Below, piece after piece: positions 13,640 through 26,000 of a DNA stretch of 64,000 nt. Position 1 is the stretch's first letter, and the number at the start of each line of letters is the position of its first letter. Source of the DNA: Prinia subflava (Eukaryota; Chordata; Aves; Passeriformes; Cisticolidae); NCBI RefSeq assembly GCF_021018805.1, contig NC_086259.1, positions 15,581,501-15,645,500 of the forward strand, given 5' to 3'. The position numbers and the translations under genes were made by a program. The notes beneath the pieces are model-generated. The model was given only the letters and a program-made list of their open reading frames with translations. It did not search any database and was not told the DNA's origin.

Positions 13640-14150
13640 TGCTCCTCTTCCTAATTTCTTAATATAAATGCACATTTTCCCCTTTTTGGGGGGGCAGCAA
13701 TGTAACTTTTGTAGGAGAGCGACGCCTGTTCAAATGGCACACATTTTCCAGGCGTTCCATTTGATAATTTCCCCGAGATACCGGAGTTCCCTCCCAGCAA
13801 TGAGTTGAGGTGACAAAGGAGCCGGGTTTGTTTGCAGGAAGCGAAGGATAACGGCGCCTAAACTTTACTGCGGGAGGGGGCGAGCGGGAGGCCCGGAAAA
13901 TTGCTTTTTATAATTAAAAAGGGAATCTCAGATGTTTTATATCTTGAATATTTACAATAAAACCTTCAAGTGCTTGTCAAGAGGGTAATGTGTCATTAGC
14001 AGGAGCCTTTGCCTCTCTTCTCCTCTCGGACATGACAGTGCAGCCGGATAAGAGAAGAGTAATTATAGTTCAGCAGGGCTGCCAGGTGTGATAAATGGGT
14101 AATCAGCACACAGGAGCCCCGGTCCTCAAAGGAGGACTATTACAGCGTTA
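13640..14150. promoter_or_regulatory. Candidate enhancer upstream of CpG island
   Basis: This block directly abuts the CpG island. It contains a CpG-rich sub-patch (about 13845-13895) and an inverted homeodomain pair, TAATG-TGT-CATTA (13986-13998). It also has a TAATTA core at about 14060 and an exact 8-base T-box half-site AGGTGTGA (14084-14091), followed directly by TAAAT. The density of distinct motifs and the absence of repeats suggest a developmental cis-regulatory element or upstream promoter. Binding and conservation are inferred. Confidence 0.4.
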
Positions 14151-14700
14151 TCAGCTGCGGGCCCGCGTGTGCGGCAGCGCCGTGAGCCGGCCCGGGGCCG
14201 CTCCGTGCGGCTGCGGCTGCCAGCGCTGCGCGCTTTGTGCGCTGCCACCGCGCCCGCAGCGCGGAAAAGGCTCCGGGATCCTTCCCTCGCTCCTTGCTGG
14301 CGTTTATACAAAGCATGCCCCGCTGTCCGGGTGCGCTGCTTTGTGCGCTGCCACCGAAAAGGCTCCGGGCTCCTTCCATCGCTCCCTGCTGGCGCTTACA
14401 TCAAGCCTGCCCCGCTCTCGGGTGCGCTGGTGCCGCCGTGCCGAGGTGATGCGCGGAGCCGGGCTCCGCTCCAGGCTGCTTTATCCCCGTTCCCGAGCAT
14501 TTGTTTGACCTCTGTGCGCTTCTCCTGCCGCCTCTTTGGGTTTAGCTCCGCTGCGCTGGGGCAGAGCGTTGTCTCGCAGACAAACTTGGAGATAATCACC
14601 CCTGCCTGGCAGTGCTGGAGCACACGGGCTGGGCTGCGGCTCTGTCCGAGCCCTCCCCGCGCTGCTCGCTCAGCGGGCGCTGGTGACGGGATTTGTCTGT
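14151..14700. promoter_or_regulatory. CpG island, promoter-like
   Basis: Hand counting gives about 61 CpG dinucleotides in 14101-14700, close to what GC content alone would predict, while the surrounding DNA is strongly CpG-depleted. That is the signature of an unmethylated CpG island. It could be the promoter or first exon of an unannotated transcript, an alternative promoter of a neighbouring gene, or an orphan island serving as an enhancer hub. A 194-codon plus-strand frame (14169-14753) spans it. It is rich in Arg, Ala, Ser and Cys, has no domain I recognise and owes part of its length to GC-driven stop scarcity, so I do not call it a gene. No clear TATA box or splice donor decides a transcription direction. 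Confidence 0.75.
14233..14429. repeat. Tandem duplication inside the CpG island
   Basis: Two diverged copies lie head to tail: about 14233-14338 and 14339-14429. Both begin CTTTGTGCGCTGCCACCG and both end GGGTGCGCTG, with shared words such as AAAAGGCTCCGGG and CTGCTGGCG between. The first copy carries 14 extra bases (14251-14264), so the period is about 92 bp over most of the unit. Substitutions between the copies show the duplication is not recent. Neither copy is in the same coding frame as the other, which argues against a protein repeat. Confidence 0.85.
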
Positions 14701-14739
14701 TTGTCATTGCTGGCAACGGTGGCACAGAATTAAATTACC

Positions 14740-15320
14740 TCAGAACCGAGTGAAACGTTTGGTTAGAATTAACCAAAACACAGTCCAACCAATAAGTGCA
14801 ACGCTGATCCCCTCCACTCATTTATTTCAAGTTCAGCGCTACCAGAATAGGAATATTTTAAACTAATTCTTAAAAAATAATTCTTGTGAAAAAGTGAAGA
14901 TGCTCTGACTACAATACATTGTTGTTAAGGGAAAGGACATAACGTGCCTTGGAAAAACTGGAGGGCCAACACTTCTGATGCAAGGTTATTTTTACAATAC
15001 TTGCATTTTTATCGGTTGATGTATTTTAACTGGAGCCCTGACAATAGTCACAAAAAATTATTACTCTGGCATGGAGCTACTTATCTGACAAATGCAATGC
15101 GAATGGTCTTGTTCTTATCAATGAGATCAGATTTCAAAAAAAATGAGCACGAGGAACGAGGCGTTGCTTTGTGAACAGATAACCTTGCAGGCAAACTCGC
15201 AAACCTGAATAAAAGGATGTCTCTATGAAATAATCTGTGCATAAGTGCAATCAGGTCAGACTGTAATAGACAGCGAGGGGGGTGGAATCAAAAGGGGGAA
15301 AAACTCATTTCATCACAGTT
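14740..15320. promoter_or_regulatory. Candidate enhancer downstream of CpG island
   Basis: Repeat-free sequence follows the island. It contains TTATCT next to a TGACA (MEIS/TGIF-like) word near 15080-15092 and an AGATAA site at about 15176-15182. Several other TAAT and ATTA words occur in 14850-15060. Frames here are short. Together with the block on the other side, this gives the island regulatory-looking flanks on both sides. Function is inferred from motif texture only. Confidence 0.35.
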
Positions 15321-15400
15321 AATGGCAAGGAAAAGAAGGCAAGGAAGGACTTTCTTTGGAGCGGAGCTGTTGCGACAAAGACCAGGGCTTCAGCGTGTCA

Positions 15401-15439
15401 TGCACCATTTGCTGGTGCACTAGCGCTCTTTTCAAGAGC
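15401..15439. repeat. Two adjacent short inverted repeats
   Basis: TGCACC (15401-15406) pairs with GGTGCA (15414-15419). GCTCTT (15425-15430) pairs with AAGAGC (15434-15439). Each stem is 6 bp, with loops of 7 and 3 bases. They may mark a small structured or dimer-binding element, but single 6-bp stems are common by chance. Confidence 0.5.
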
Positions 15440-15546
15440 TGTGAAGCCATTATTGTAATGTGAAAAAAGTAGAAAGAAATACTCCCTCCTGGTCACTGGA
15501 AGGGCAAATGAGGTGCAGGCTTTTCTTTTTTTTTTTTCCCTTCCTT

Positions 15547-15547
<1 letters not shown>

Positions 15548-15591
<44 letters not shown>

Positions 15592-15598
15592 CCCCCCC
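15548..15598. repeat. T44 homopolymer followed by C7
   Basis: There are forty-four consecutive T residues (15548-15591), then seven C residues (15592-15598), preceded by T- and C-rich sequence from about 15525. Read on the minus strand this is a poly-A tract. The adjacent minus-strand sequence does not show an AATAAA signal or a processed-gene body, and avian CR1 elements do not end in poly-A, so I do not call it a retrogene tail. Length may be unreliable because of polymerase or assembly slippage. Confidence 0.95.
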
Positions 15599-15856
15599 TA
15601 CACTGTTTGTGCAGGGAGGTTTCTAGATTCCCCCTGGTAAAGCTCCACTGGGATGCAGGAAAGATCACAGTGCCCTTATAAACAACACTTCTTGGCACTG
15701 TTTACCTTCTTTTGTGACTTTGTTGCCTGTGAAGGAGGAGAGGAGTATCAGAGGTCCAATTGCAATGAACATTTTCCCTTTTGTCTTTGGAGGAGCAGAT
15801 CCTCGGAATATTCTCTAGCTGAAGTTTCACAGTGCATTTCTGTGGTTAAGGTTTTG

Positions 15857-15862
<6 letters not shown>

Positions 15863-15887
<25 letters not shown>
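15863..15887. repeat. A25 homopolymer
   Basis: Twenty-five consecutive A residues lie 271 bp after the end of the T44 tract, so the two tracts are in inverted orientation and could in principle pair. No recognisable retrotransposed body lies immediately upstream. The lysine runs in overlapping frames come from this tract. Confidence 0.95.
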
Positions 15888-16840
15888 TCAGTACATTCCT
15901 GTATGGTAAAGTTATCTAGTGGTGATAATAAATCCAATATTCTGTGGATTTTGTGTGTTTTATTAAAAAGAGAAGAGAAAGAATCCTTTGTTCATTGGCA
16001 TAATGCAATCCTGTCTCTGAACAGTTCTAATTTGCAAACCAAGTACTTTGTAAATTGTGAAAACCTGGTTATAACTTGAAGGCTGAATAAAATGGGTCAT
16101 CTTATAACTGAAAGATAAATACAGATGTAAAATAGTGCCACCAATGTCTTTTAAGCAAGAAAAAATAAATAAATAATAGGTTTCAGAACTGCCTTGTTCT
16201 TGTATAGTTTATGGGTAAAGCAAGATTACGCATACAGCCCTGCAGCCGATTCCCAGGACTGCTAAAGTGTGAAGAACAGGAGTGACATTCTAGTCTTCAA
16301 TAAATCACTATAAAAATGTTTATGAACCCTGCAATTTACTGTCTTTTAAATGCAAATTGAAAGGGGCATCGTCACAAGTGTAAAGGAGACCTGCAGTGGC
16401 CTAAAGGAATTATAAAATGTTGCAAAAGGCTTCTGAAATTGTGTGATCTTAAATGGTTCTATTTTAAAAAATGATTTCCCATTTATACTTCTGTGACAGC
16501 TTTGTTAATTTATTAAAGAGATCTCTGTGAATTGCAGGAAGGTGTTTATGAGCACTGTGCTTCACAGGAGCTGTTCACAGGGGCTCTCAAGGAGCTGCAG
16601 TTTAATTTGGCAGGCACTGGGGGCAAGTTGGCTGTTCACCTACAAGTATGCTGGAAGGCTGTGGGGCTTCAAAAATGTACAAAGCAGTGGTCTTGTCTGA
16701 CAGATTAATGGTAAAGGAGCAGAGATTTCCTTTCCTCTTCCCAGCTCCTCCATGCAGTCACCTGCTGTGAAACTCCTCAGTGGCAAAAATGTGCTGGAAG
16801 GACAGATCAGCGTCTCTCAGTCCTCAGGGAGGAAGGCAGA
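15888..16840. other. Non-coding stretch, no gene seen
   Basis: AT-rich DNA with several TTTAAAT and GCAAAT words (for example TGCAAATTG near 16352). It resembles weak regulatory sequence, but no single motif cluster is strong enough to call. No reading frame of interest is present. Confidence 0.45.
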
Positions 16841-16939
16841 GCCTTGAGGATGTGGCTCAGGGGTGAACGTGGTCCTGGCTTCATGGTTGGACTTGATGAT
16901 GTTAAAAGTCTTTTCCAGCCTTACTGATTCTGTGATTCC
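16841..16939 (+). mobile_element. CR1 LINE 3' fragment
   Basis: The segment contains a diverged form of the CR1 3' end: GGTTGGACTTGATGATGTTA, then AAAAGTCTTTTCCAGCCTTA, then the terminal TGATTC-type octamer repeat (16925-16939). Only about 100 bp of the 3' end is present, which is the usual heavy 5' truncation of CR1 copies. The element reads on the plus strand. Divergence from the remembered consensus suggests an old insertion. The 5' boundary is approximate. Confidence 0.85.
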
Positions 16940-16996
16940 AAGTCCAAACTGAGTGAAGAGTGAATCATCTTTCTGTGCTTTAGCTATGCGTTCTCC

Positions 16997-17020
16997 AATG
17001 GAAATGAACTCATTTCCATT
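16997..17020. repeat. Near-perfect 24-bp palindrome
   Basis: AATGGAAATGA (16997-17007) is the exact reverse complement of TCATTTCCATT (17010-17020), with only AC between. It lies about 60 bp after the CR1 tail and could be a cruciform or a dimer-binding site. The GGAAAT cores are reminiscent of ETS, NFAT or STAT-type half-sites, but no specific factor can be assigned. Confidence 0.85.
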
Positions 17021-20000
17021 TAGACACTGATCATTTTATCTAGAAAATAAAATCTGCTCTTTGTGGAAGCAGATTTAGTTCCTGTAAGTTGGGCATTAGA
17101 GAAGTTTTCATCAGTTGGATTGGTTGCTTTCTTCTTTTGTTCCATTGATTAGTAAATTTTTAGAGTGTCTTTTCTTGTCTTTTTTTAGTTTTTTTTTCTG
17201 AGAGCCATGCTTTTCTGCACTTGGGCGATGTAATTGACACCAAGTCTGATTTTTTTTTTTAATTATTCCTTGAGACAGTATGGGATATGAGTGTGTGCAG
17301 TTGGAACACTGTAATTGTTTGCATAGCTTAGAATTCTCCACAGCCTACTTCATCACTTCTGTCTAATTTAATGACAAATAACCACGATGGACTCACATGA
17401 CGTTCATGCTGTGTACGAGGAGGATGTAAGTGTATCTGGCAGTGGATGATGCTACTCCTGGTTTTCATATCCTTGTACTTCTGAAGAAAAAAGGCATGGG
17501 TGTCTGATTTCTGGCAACCCTTAAGTTAAATATGCTGCTTTGGCACTGACTGATTGTTTAGCTGTCAGAAATGGTTGGAGAATGGGCTGTCAGGATCCAA
17601 GGTCTGTAGAACATCTGCTTGTCTGGCCTGGGCAGCTTCTCAGCATACACATGGTGGAGGATCTTTGGAAACAAAACGATGCAAATAAATTAATTTGGAG
17701 GGTGTGTGCATGACTCTACCCATGGAAAAATGATATTGCTTGGCTCTATCACACTGCAGGCTTTCTAACCCCTAAATAGAGCTGTAATAGTTTACACCTC
17801 AATAGCACTCTGAATGTACTGCTGTTCATTTTGTCGTCATGCAGAACTGCTGAAGGACTCTGCCTCTTCCTGCAGCCCTATGTCTGCCTGGAAATTGTCT
17901 TTGTAGCAGAGTTTAATATGTAGGTATCTGCTTGTCAGGATTAAAAGTGTTGTAATGCAGTGTTTTCAGAAACATGAGCTCCTGTGCTGTTTCAGACCTG
18001 CTTGAGCCATGGGCTTACAGCAGTCAGGACCTTGTCTGGAGTCACTCTGACCCATGGCCAACCCTCTGTGTCCCTGTGACCAAGGTTTATCCTTGTGTGT
18101 CTGTAAAAGATTTCATGCTCATTTTCATCTGGCACTATCAGCTCATGGTTTGGAGCGGGCTTTGGAGGAGCTGGGCTCCTCCCCAGGAAAATGACTCAGC
18201 TCCCCACCTTTGCAGTGCCAACACCCCCATTATCAATGCCATCCTGGCAGCACGTGGAGACTTTCAGGAACTGTACTGTACACACATAATCCCACAAGCT
18301 TGAAACTTATGTAAAGCTCTCAGAGATCACATCTGGGCTCCTTCAGCACTGGGAAGGATCAAAGACTCACCTCTGCACAAAGACTCTCAGTAGCACTGGA
18401 TCAAGTGACTTGTCACTGGCTGTGCAGCTGCAGGCACCAGGGAGAGTCAGATGGGACAAGGATTTGCCAAGGAGGAGCATTAATGTGACCTCCTAAATTC
18501 TCTTTCTAGGATAAGACCTTGTTTCTGCACTTTAAGTGAAAGTAGTGTGCTGCTCATCAGTGCAGGGAGAGGAATGGTGCATCTCTGGTGGTGGCTGAAG
18601 GCAAGGGCAGATAACCAAGCCATGCCAAGTCTTGGCACGTTGTTCTGCAGCCTGGGAGAGTGGGAGTGCTTATGCACAACAGCTAAGGTTGATTTTCAGG
18701 TTAATAACACACATGGAAGAGGGCAGAAGACTTTGCATTGTGAGTTCATGAGTTAAGAGTCAATTGCCTGATGTGGTGTCCCACCATGAGAGTGCAGAAA
18801 AGGATCCATTTTTAGGGGAGGTGGGAAATGCTTCCTTTGTTCATCTAGCCTAAAGGTATGCTTAATGGCTGTGATTCAGAGCTATCCAACGTGGTTTATT
18901 TCAGAACCTATTAGTCCAGATTTACCAATACCCTGTGTAGTTCCAGGTGGAGAGAATCCAAGAAGCTGCATCTGGCCTCTCTAGTGAGAAGAAGATGCTC
19001 TAATCACTTGTACACATCACTTATGTCCTGTATATATTTCCTAGCTGAGCACTGGCAATGAGCAAGGAGACTGGAGATCTGTTAAAAGTCTCATGCCCAA
19101 AAGCAAACAGAAGGAAGCTTCAGAGCACAGGCTGTCCTGTTTCCTCTCATTCTCCCCCTAGGATGAGCAAAGGTTGCTTAAACAATGCTGATAATGAGGT
19201 TTGACCCTCTCATTACCCTCAACCTCTTCCTACAAACCATCTGCACTGAAAATTCCTGAGCTCCACCCAAGGGGTTTGAACTTGGAAACTGTTAACCTTC
19301 CAAATGTGATGTAGTTTCTGGCTTTATTTGCTTCCTAACCCTTATAATACTGTGATCTTTTAATGTGCAATGGCATTCAGTCTCAAACACAGCACTCTAC
19401 CAGCACCAAGCCATCCTTCCTTCCTTCTGGATTCCCCTTCCTCCCCTGGCTGCCCAGGGGTAGCAGCAGGCAGCCCCCAGTGCATTTCTGGATGGGCTCT
19501 GCTTTGGCAGTGTTGAGCAGTAAATAAATGACACGTGGGCTGACCTGGGATAGCTGGGAGCAGCCAGGGCTGCCCTGACAGCAGAGTCAGTGTGTGATGG
19601 AATGATCCAAGCACAGTCCTCAAGTCAGTGGCTGTTTCAGGAATCCATTCCCTGTTCTGGTATTCCTACCAGGAGAATATTTTTACTTTGTTAAGCTACT
19701 CCAGGTCTTCACGACACTGTGTTCAAAACCTGTCCAGGATATTCTCTGCCTATGAAGGTGCTCAAGCTCATTTCTGCAGGTGCAGATTGAAACCACGCTT
19801 CTGTTTGCTGTCTGTGTGTGTGTGTGAGTTCCTGGCATTCGTTGTCAGGATAGGGATTTGCCCCTCTGTCCTTGGGCAGGATTTTCCCTCCTGCTATAAA
19901 TTTGCAGAGTCCTGTGTATCATTTCCCTCCTGGCTGCCACCCTGTGCCTCATAAGTGATTGTACTCCAGTGGGGAAGTGATTTGTATGTATATTTTTATA

Positions 20001-23000
20001 AAACACTTTGGGATCCTTGGGGAAGAAACTTGTTATATAAATGTATTTCCCAGGGGAAAGTAGTGGAAATCTCATTACTTGGAACATACAGCGTATTTAA
20101 AAGTAGGTTTGACAAAACACTAGAAAATAAAGGAAAAAAATTCTGAACTGGCACTGGGATGGTCTAAATGATCTAGCAGATATTTTCCATCTCTGAGGTT
20201 TGTCTCATGATTTTATTTAGTGCATTGGAAAAAGGGCATGAGGAATGCTAAAGCCATGCACATATAAAATCTCTTTCAGGAACACTGTGGCTTATTTTAA
20301 TATAACCTTTAGCAAAATACTGTGGTTTGCTTACTTGCTGATTTATTTTAGGTAGTTCAAAATTTTTCTATTAGTGATCTCTTTGAAATACTTTAGGTGG
20401 TGCAATGGATTTGTAGCAAAACACAGCATGTAACTTGAGTGTACTCTCTGTAGCCAGGTGTCTGGTGCCAAGCAAAATTTGTATGTGTAGCTTCTGTTTT
20501 AAGCAATTACATGGTGTGTAATACACAGCAGAGAAATTAGGTGGAGGTACATTTTGCCCTGAGGGAATACTGTAGCTGTTGGATTTCTTTTAGACAAGTT
20601 TTGCCCCTCATACAGTCAGGTTGCTGTAATGAGTCACTTATGTAATCATCTACAGTACATTAACAAAAATAATAAAGAAAATACAAACAAAAAAGGAAGA
20701 AGGCAAATGTCAACTGGAAATAAATGGTAAAGGTTTGCTATAGCAAGAGAGCACACTCACCTGTTTGGAGGGAAGAGGTTAAAGAGGAGCTGAGGAGTCA
20801 AGCAGAGGCTGCTCTGTGGCTGGGCACAGTGCAATGAATTCACTGCAGCAAACTGCTTATGTAATAAACTGCATGGGTGTCACTGGAGAGTAACCAAACC
20901 CATCATCTGAACTGCTCCTCAGCTCACTTAAATTAATGTGATCTTCCCTCTGAAGGGAAAAATTGAAAAAATACATCAAGAAAAGCCATGCAGAGATGTT
21001 ATGAAATAAAACTGGTGAGGTCATTAAAGATAAGCCTTTCTTGAGCACGGAGGAAGGCTCGAGTTGTGATACTCCAGCCTTCAGGAGCTGGTTATCAGTC
21101 TTCAGCCAAGTTATTCTAGCTGCTATTTACTAGTTAGAAAGGAAGTGTACAGTGAATAAGAGTATCACCTAATTGACATATAAATTGGCCAAATGGTTTT
21201 CAAGACCATTTATTTTTAAGAAGTCTTGTTTTGGCTGCCATAGCTAAGATAGAGTTTTGTATTCCTTTGTAAGATACAGAAAAATGACAGCTACAACCAA
21301 TCAAGCTGCATTTCTGTGCAATATGTCAGCTCCTTTCAACAGACCTGATTTCCAGAATAACCTTTTCCCCCAGACATTTGTTTTCCTTTGATTCCAGTGA
21401 TGAGACCCAAAGGGATTTCATTCAGAATGTTTGTGAATTCCAGCTTTGGGAAGCCATAGAAAGGGAGAAAGGCTGGCAAATCTCAGAAACAAATTAAATT
21501 AAAATGCAAATTCCTATTGATCATTTGCAAACTCTTTTAAGAACTGGCAGGAAATTTTCAAAGAAGAATTCAACAGTTAGGAGAACATGGTGATTTCCAG
21601 TAGTGCCTTTTGTACATCAGATAATTTATTACTTCTTCATGAATGCCCTGTTTTTCCACTCCATCATCTAATATCTGCTCATGCCCAATATGCAGAAGGA
21701 TAATTTACCACTGAGCCTCTTGCAGGATGTCAGCTTTGCCTACAGATAGGTTCTTCCTTATTCCCTTGCTCTCTGTGGCTCTTTGTTTGTCATGTGAGAT
21801 TTAGAGAGTTTGTTAATCTCATCTTTCACCCTTATTTCCCTAGTTAAGCACACAAATAAACAAAAAACTCCCCCCCCCAAAAAAAATAAAACCTATCAGC
21901 CAACCAAAAAAAATCCAAACTCAACAAAAGTTCCCTGACAAAACCAATAAGTTCACTTTAAATATCTGTTAATATTTACATACTAGCATTTATAAAACAC
22001 TTCCAGACCTGTGCTGGCAAAGCCCCACCAGTGAGGGTTCAGCTGCCCAGTTGTTACAGGTTTTGTAGTAGTTAGAGCTTGCTCTGTGAAATAAAAATTG
22101 GCTGTAACGTGGGATCAGCCTTAAAATTATAGTCCCTGGTTTGCTCCCATGCTCACTGAGCACCTGGGAGTTCAGTCCTTTCCACAACTGGTTGTTTCCC
22201 ATCAGGGAGACCTCTGCACCACCTCCTGTTCCTTCTGTAATCTCAGGCAGCCTTCCTCTCATTCACTTCTTTTACACTGGAAGAAAAATATGCAATAAAA
22301 AAAGAAAATGTTGATCTCCACAGATCTCAACAGATGTGTTTCAGAAGATTTAAAGAAGCCTTTTCAGTGATATGCTTTAGGTATATATATTTTCTTTTTG
22401 TCAGAGCTTATTGCTTTTAGACCTTTATTTTTTTGTGCTCTAAACATAGACAAACAGATTGCTTACTTCTTTATATGTTTACTGGGGCTCAAATTGCTGC
22501 TTTTAGGATTTTAGAGAAGTGCTAGTGATAAGTTATATGTTTTTAGTTGTAGTCTCCTCTTGTTCTTATCGTTTTGGTTTGAGTAATTCTTTTTTCTTCT
22601 AACAGATGGTTTGGATGTGGTCATTATTTTCTGTAAGTCAGTTCTTTTTCTCCAGTGCTCTTGGTTGAAAAATTCATATTTGTGGTATGAGGTACAAGTG
22701 ACACTTGATGATGAGTGCAGAAGAGACTCAGGGATTTTTAAGCACTTGGGTAAGGAGGAAGACTTGCAGAGAAGAATTGAATTTAGTGGTAATGAAACAA
22801 AACACTTGCATCATTTAGAATTAATTTTATTATGTATGCTACAAATAGAGTGTGTAAAATCATTCTAATGTAGAATTTAATCTTTGTGTTTTCTAGTTTC
22901 TGTGGAGTATATCTGCTATCATCTGCTCCTCTTTTGCTCTGTTGTGGGAGACACCCATAACTTGGCAGTAAAATAGTGTCCTAGGCAAACTGTCTTTCAA

Positions 23001-26000
23001 AAAATGTTTTTTGAAAAATTTAAATAAAAATGAATGAGTGAGAGATACTATTCCTTTAGCTGTCTTTTCCCTCTGATCTTTTTCATAAGCTGTGCTTCCC
23101 TACACCAAAAGCTCTTTTTTCCTAAGGCTGTGGTCTGTATCCCAGACCTGCTGCACTGCAGGCCAAGCAGAGCATCCCCTAACCCTTACCCAGTCTTTAC
23201 TCATGCATTGCATACAGAATGTGAACACCTTTTTCAGGTTATTTTTTTTTTTTTTAAAAGAACACATAAAAGCTGTAACACCCATGCAATCCAGTAGTGA
23301 CAAAACTGGAGAGCGCCTGTGCCAGCCTCCGTGCTGAGGGATGAACACACGTGGTGAATATGGATCACACACATTGGACCAGTCATCCTTGGATCTTTTA
23401 ATGGGCAAAGAGTGATTGTCTGGGACACAAAATGCAAATCTTCCTCATGCTGAAGGGAAATTCACACTCCCCACACCTCAGGGGAGCAACAGTGGATGAG
23501 AACATCCTTATTTTATTTCTAGGAAGTCTCTTTCCAGTACTCAAACATCCCTCTTCAGTTTGTGAGGTTTCAGTAATTAACTGTATCATGAAACAAGGAA
23601 CAAATCAATTGGCAAGTCCTCCTTTATCTGAGTTAGGAAGAGAAGGTCTGGAATATCATTGCCTTTCCCTTGGAAGATATTTCAGCTGCCTTCCCTGTTT
23701 GTCCTCTACTCTGTAAAACTCAATCCCCTGTGAGAAATTCAAATCTATGAGCATGGCAAGGACATTATGGAGACCAGGCAGCACGTTTGCATATTCTCAT
23801 AACCATAAACATATATTTTTTCCATTTGTGCCTTGATGTTCTCCATTCATATTCTAAGTGGCAAAAGCTTTTAGTTGTGATTGGGCCCAGTCCTCAGTGG
23901 ACAGGAACCGAGTGTATCATACAGCATTTATTAATCTCAAAAAGTTGTCTTTCAAGACATGTCTAAAAACATATGGGAGTTATGTGAAGCAAAGCAATTG
24001 CAAGTTCATTTGTTATTTCAAACAGCTCATTTCTTATGATTTCAGTTGTATAATAGATGGGGAGCTGTTTGCAGGTTGTTTGTTGTCACATATTTTTCAT
24101 TTGGTTCCTTGGGTTAAGGAGGTGAAAGGCTGAACTGAGGAGTGGGTGGTGTTACACAATCTGGAGGGGTTTTGCCTTCCCTTCTCTTTTTTTGTCAGAT
24201 GGCACCTGAAGTGCTTTTCAGGCAGTAGTTTAGAGGCTGTGAGTCCTGCAGGGGTCACTGGGGGTGAAGCCATCACCTGATGTGGTGCTCTTGGCATTTG
24301 GGCCCCAGGCTGCCAAAGGTGTATTTGTGTCTGGGAAATCATTTGTTGGGTTTGTGAATCACTGGGCCATGTCCAGCAGGAGAGATTTCCAGCAGCTTCC
24401 TCACTAATCTTTTACTTGTGATTGCCCTGTGATGGCTCATTGTGTTAGTTACTCCTACAATGGATTTATGAAGTATTTTTTGTACACAAGAAGATATTTA
24501 TTCTGCAACAGTGGAATAAAAGCATTTCTCCAAAGCCCATTGTCTCTTATATCAGTGCTCCCCAAGGAGGGAAGATACATCACATATTTGCTGCCTGTCA
24601 TTTTTAGTTTTGTTTTTGTCTTGTACATTTTGTTTATGTGCTATCAACAACCTTTTCCACGTTGAACAGAATGAGTAGTTTGGTGAGCTGAGCACAAACC
24701 TATGGTTTGTACTCCTCTCCTACCTACAACAGAATATTCCTACCTGATGAGAGAGGTCCTCTTCCTAATCCTGAGTGTCATGAGGTAAAAAATAGATGTT
24801 ATTTTTAAAACAATTAGAGATATGATTGACTTGGTAGCTGTTTAAAAGATGACAACACTGTTGCAGACCTTTGAGACCTGTTAGTACCAGGCACCAGAAG
24901 TCTGGCACAGAAGAAAACATTTGACCTTCATGATGTACCTAGTGATGATTGGGCCATGGCATGGCTGTATTTTAATGTAATTTTTATCTATACGACCAAA
25001 AAGAAATGGTACAGAGATATTCAGTACATATATTTTAACCTTATAATCCTTTTCTCATTGCTGCCATTAACTTTAATTTAAAACAATGCAGGTCAATATG
25101 ATGGATTGAGCAGCTTATTAATTATATTCTTTGCACCAGGAAAGAACTTGGGAGGTCAGGCTTATTAAATGGGTAGAGAATGAAAGAAGCTCACCTGGGG
25201 CTGGTTCTGAAAAGGGATTTGAGTGGGCTGTGTATTGGTACAAATGGGTACAGGGGAGAAATGAATTTTCTGCATTTGGCACTTCCACCAGAGCTGGTGT
25301 GGCACAGGCACATCCATGAGCCCCACGAGGCTCCATGTGTTAGGAATGGTGAATTGCTCCTCCAGCTCGTGTAATAACTGCAGAATCATCACACAACAGC
25401 TCTATGGGTTGAAGTGGAAGTGTACATATTTTTTCCTTTCCTCAAGACATCCTATTTAGCTGGATTTTGGGTAGGAGGGACGTAATTGTCAGGACTATTT
25501 TTACTTTCTCAGTTGTGTCTCTCAGAAAAATAAGAATAGGATAAAATGGTAACTTAACAGTTTATACCCTGGTTTATAGTGGTTGAGTTTTGAGTAAATA
25601 TTTTGGATTTAGGCTTTTTTTTACTGCAAGGAAGAGTGTGCCATGCATCATTCTTGTCTGACATGCTTTGCTGTAGGCAGTGAAGTTGAGCTGACAGTTC
25701 AGTGGCTTTTGTGAAGAATACCTGTTCAGAAATACCTACTGCATGCTCTATGATGGCTGCTTTTTAAAAAGACTAAATATGAAAAAAAAGTAGCTTGATA
25801 CATCATATTCTCACCAGCCCATCTGACATGCCATTGTGTTGACTTTGCTGGGAGATATCCCATGTTTCATCCCCTTGCAACCTTCAGAGCTGTGTTTGAG
25901 GCAGCTCAGATGTTTCACTGCCTTTTTATTTATTTTTAAAGGGTGTCAAGAATCCCTCATTTTTCTCACGTATTTCTTTTCCCTTTTAAAAGAGTGTCAG

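Noticed and set aside
14169..14753. 194-codon open frame across the CpG island
   Set aside because: GC-rich DNA has few stops. The frame overlaps others on both strands, the tandem copies fall in different frames, and no domain is recognisable.
15592..15860. Segment between T44 and A25, considered as a processed retrogene
   Set aside because: No AATAAA next to either tract in the right orientation, no recognisable gene body and no obvious target-site duplication.
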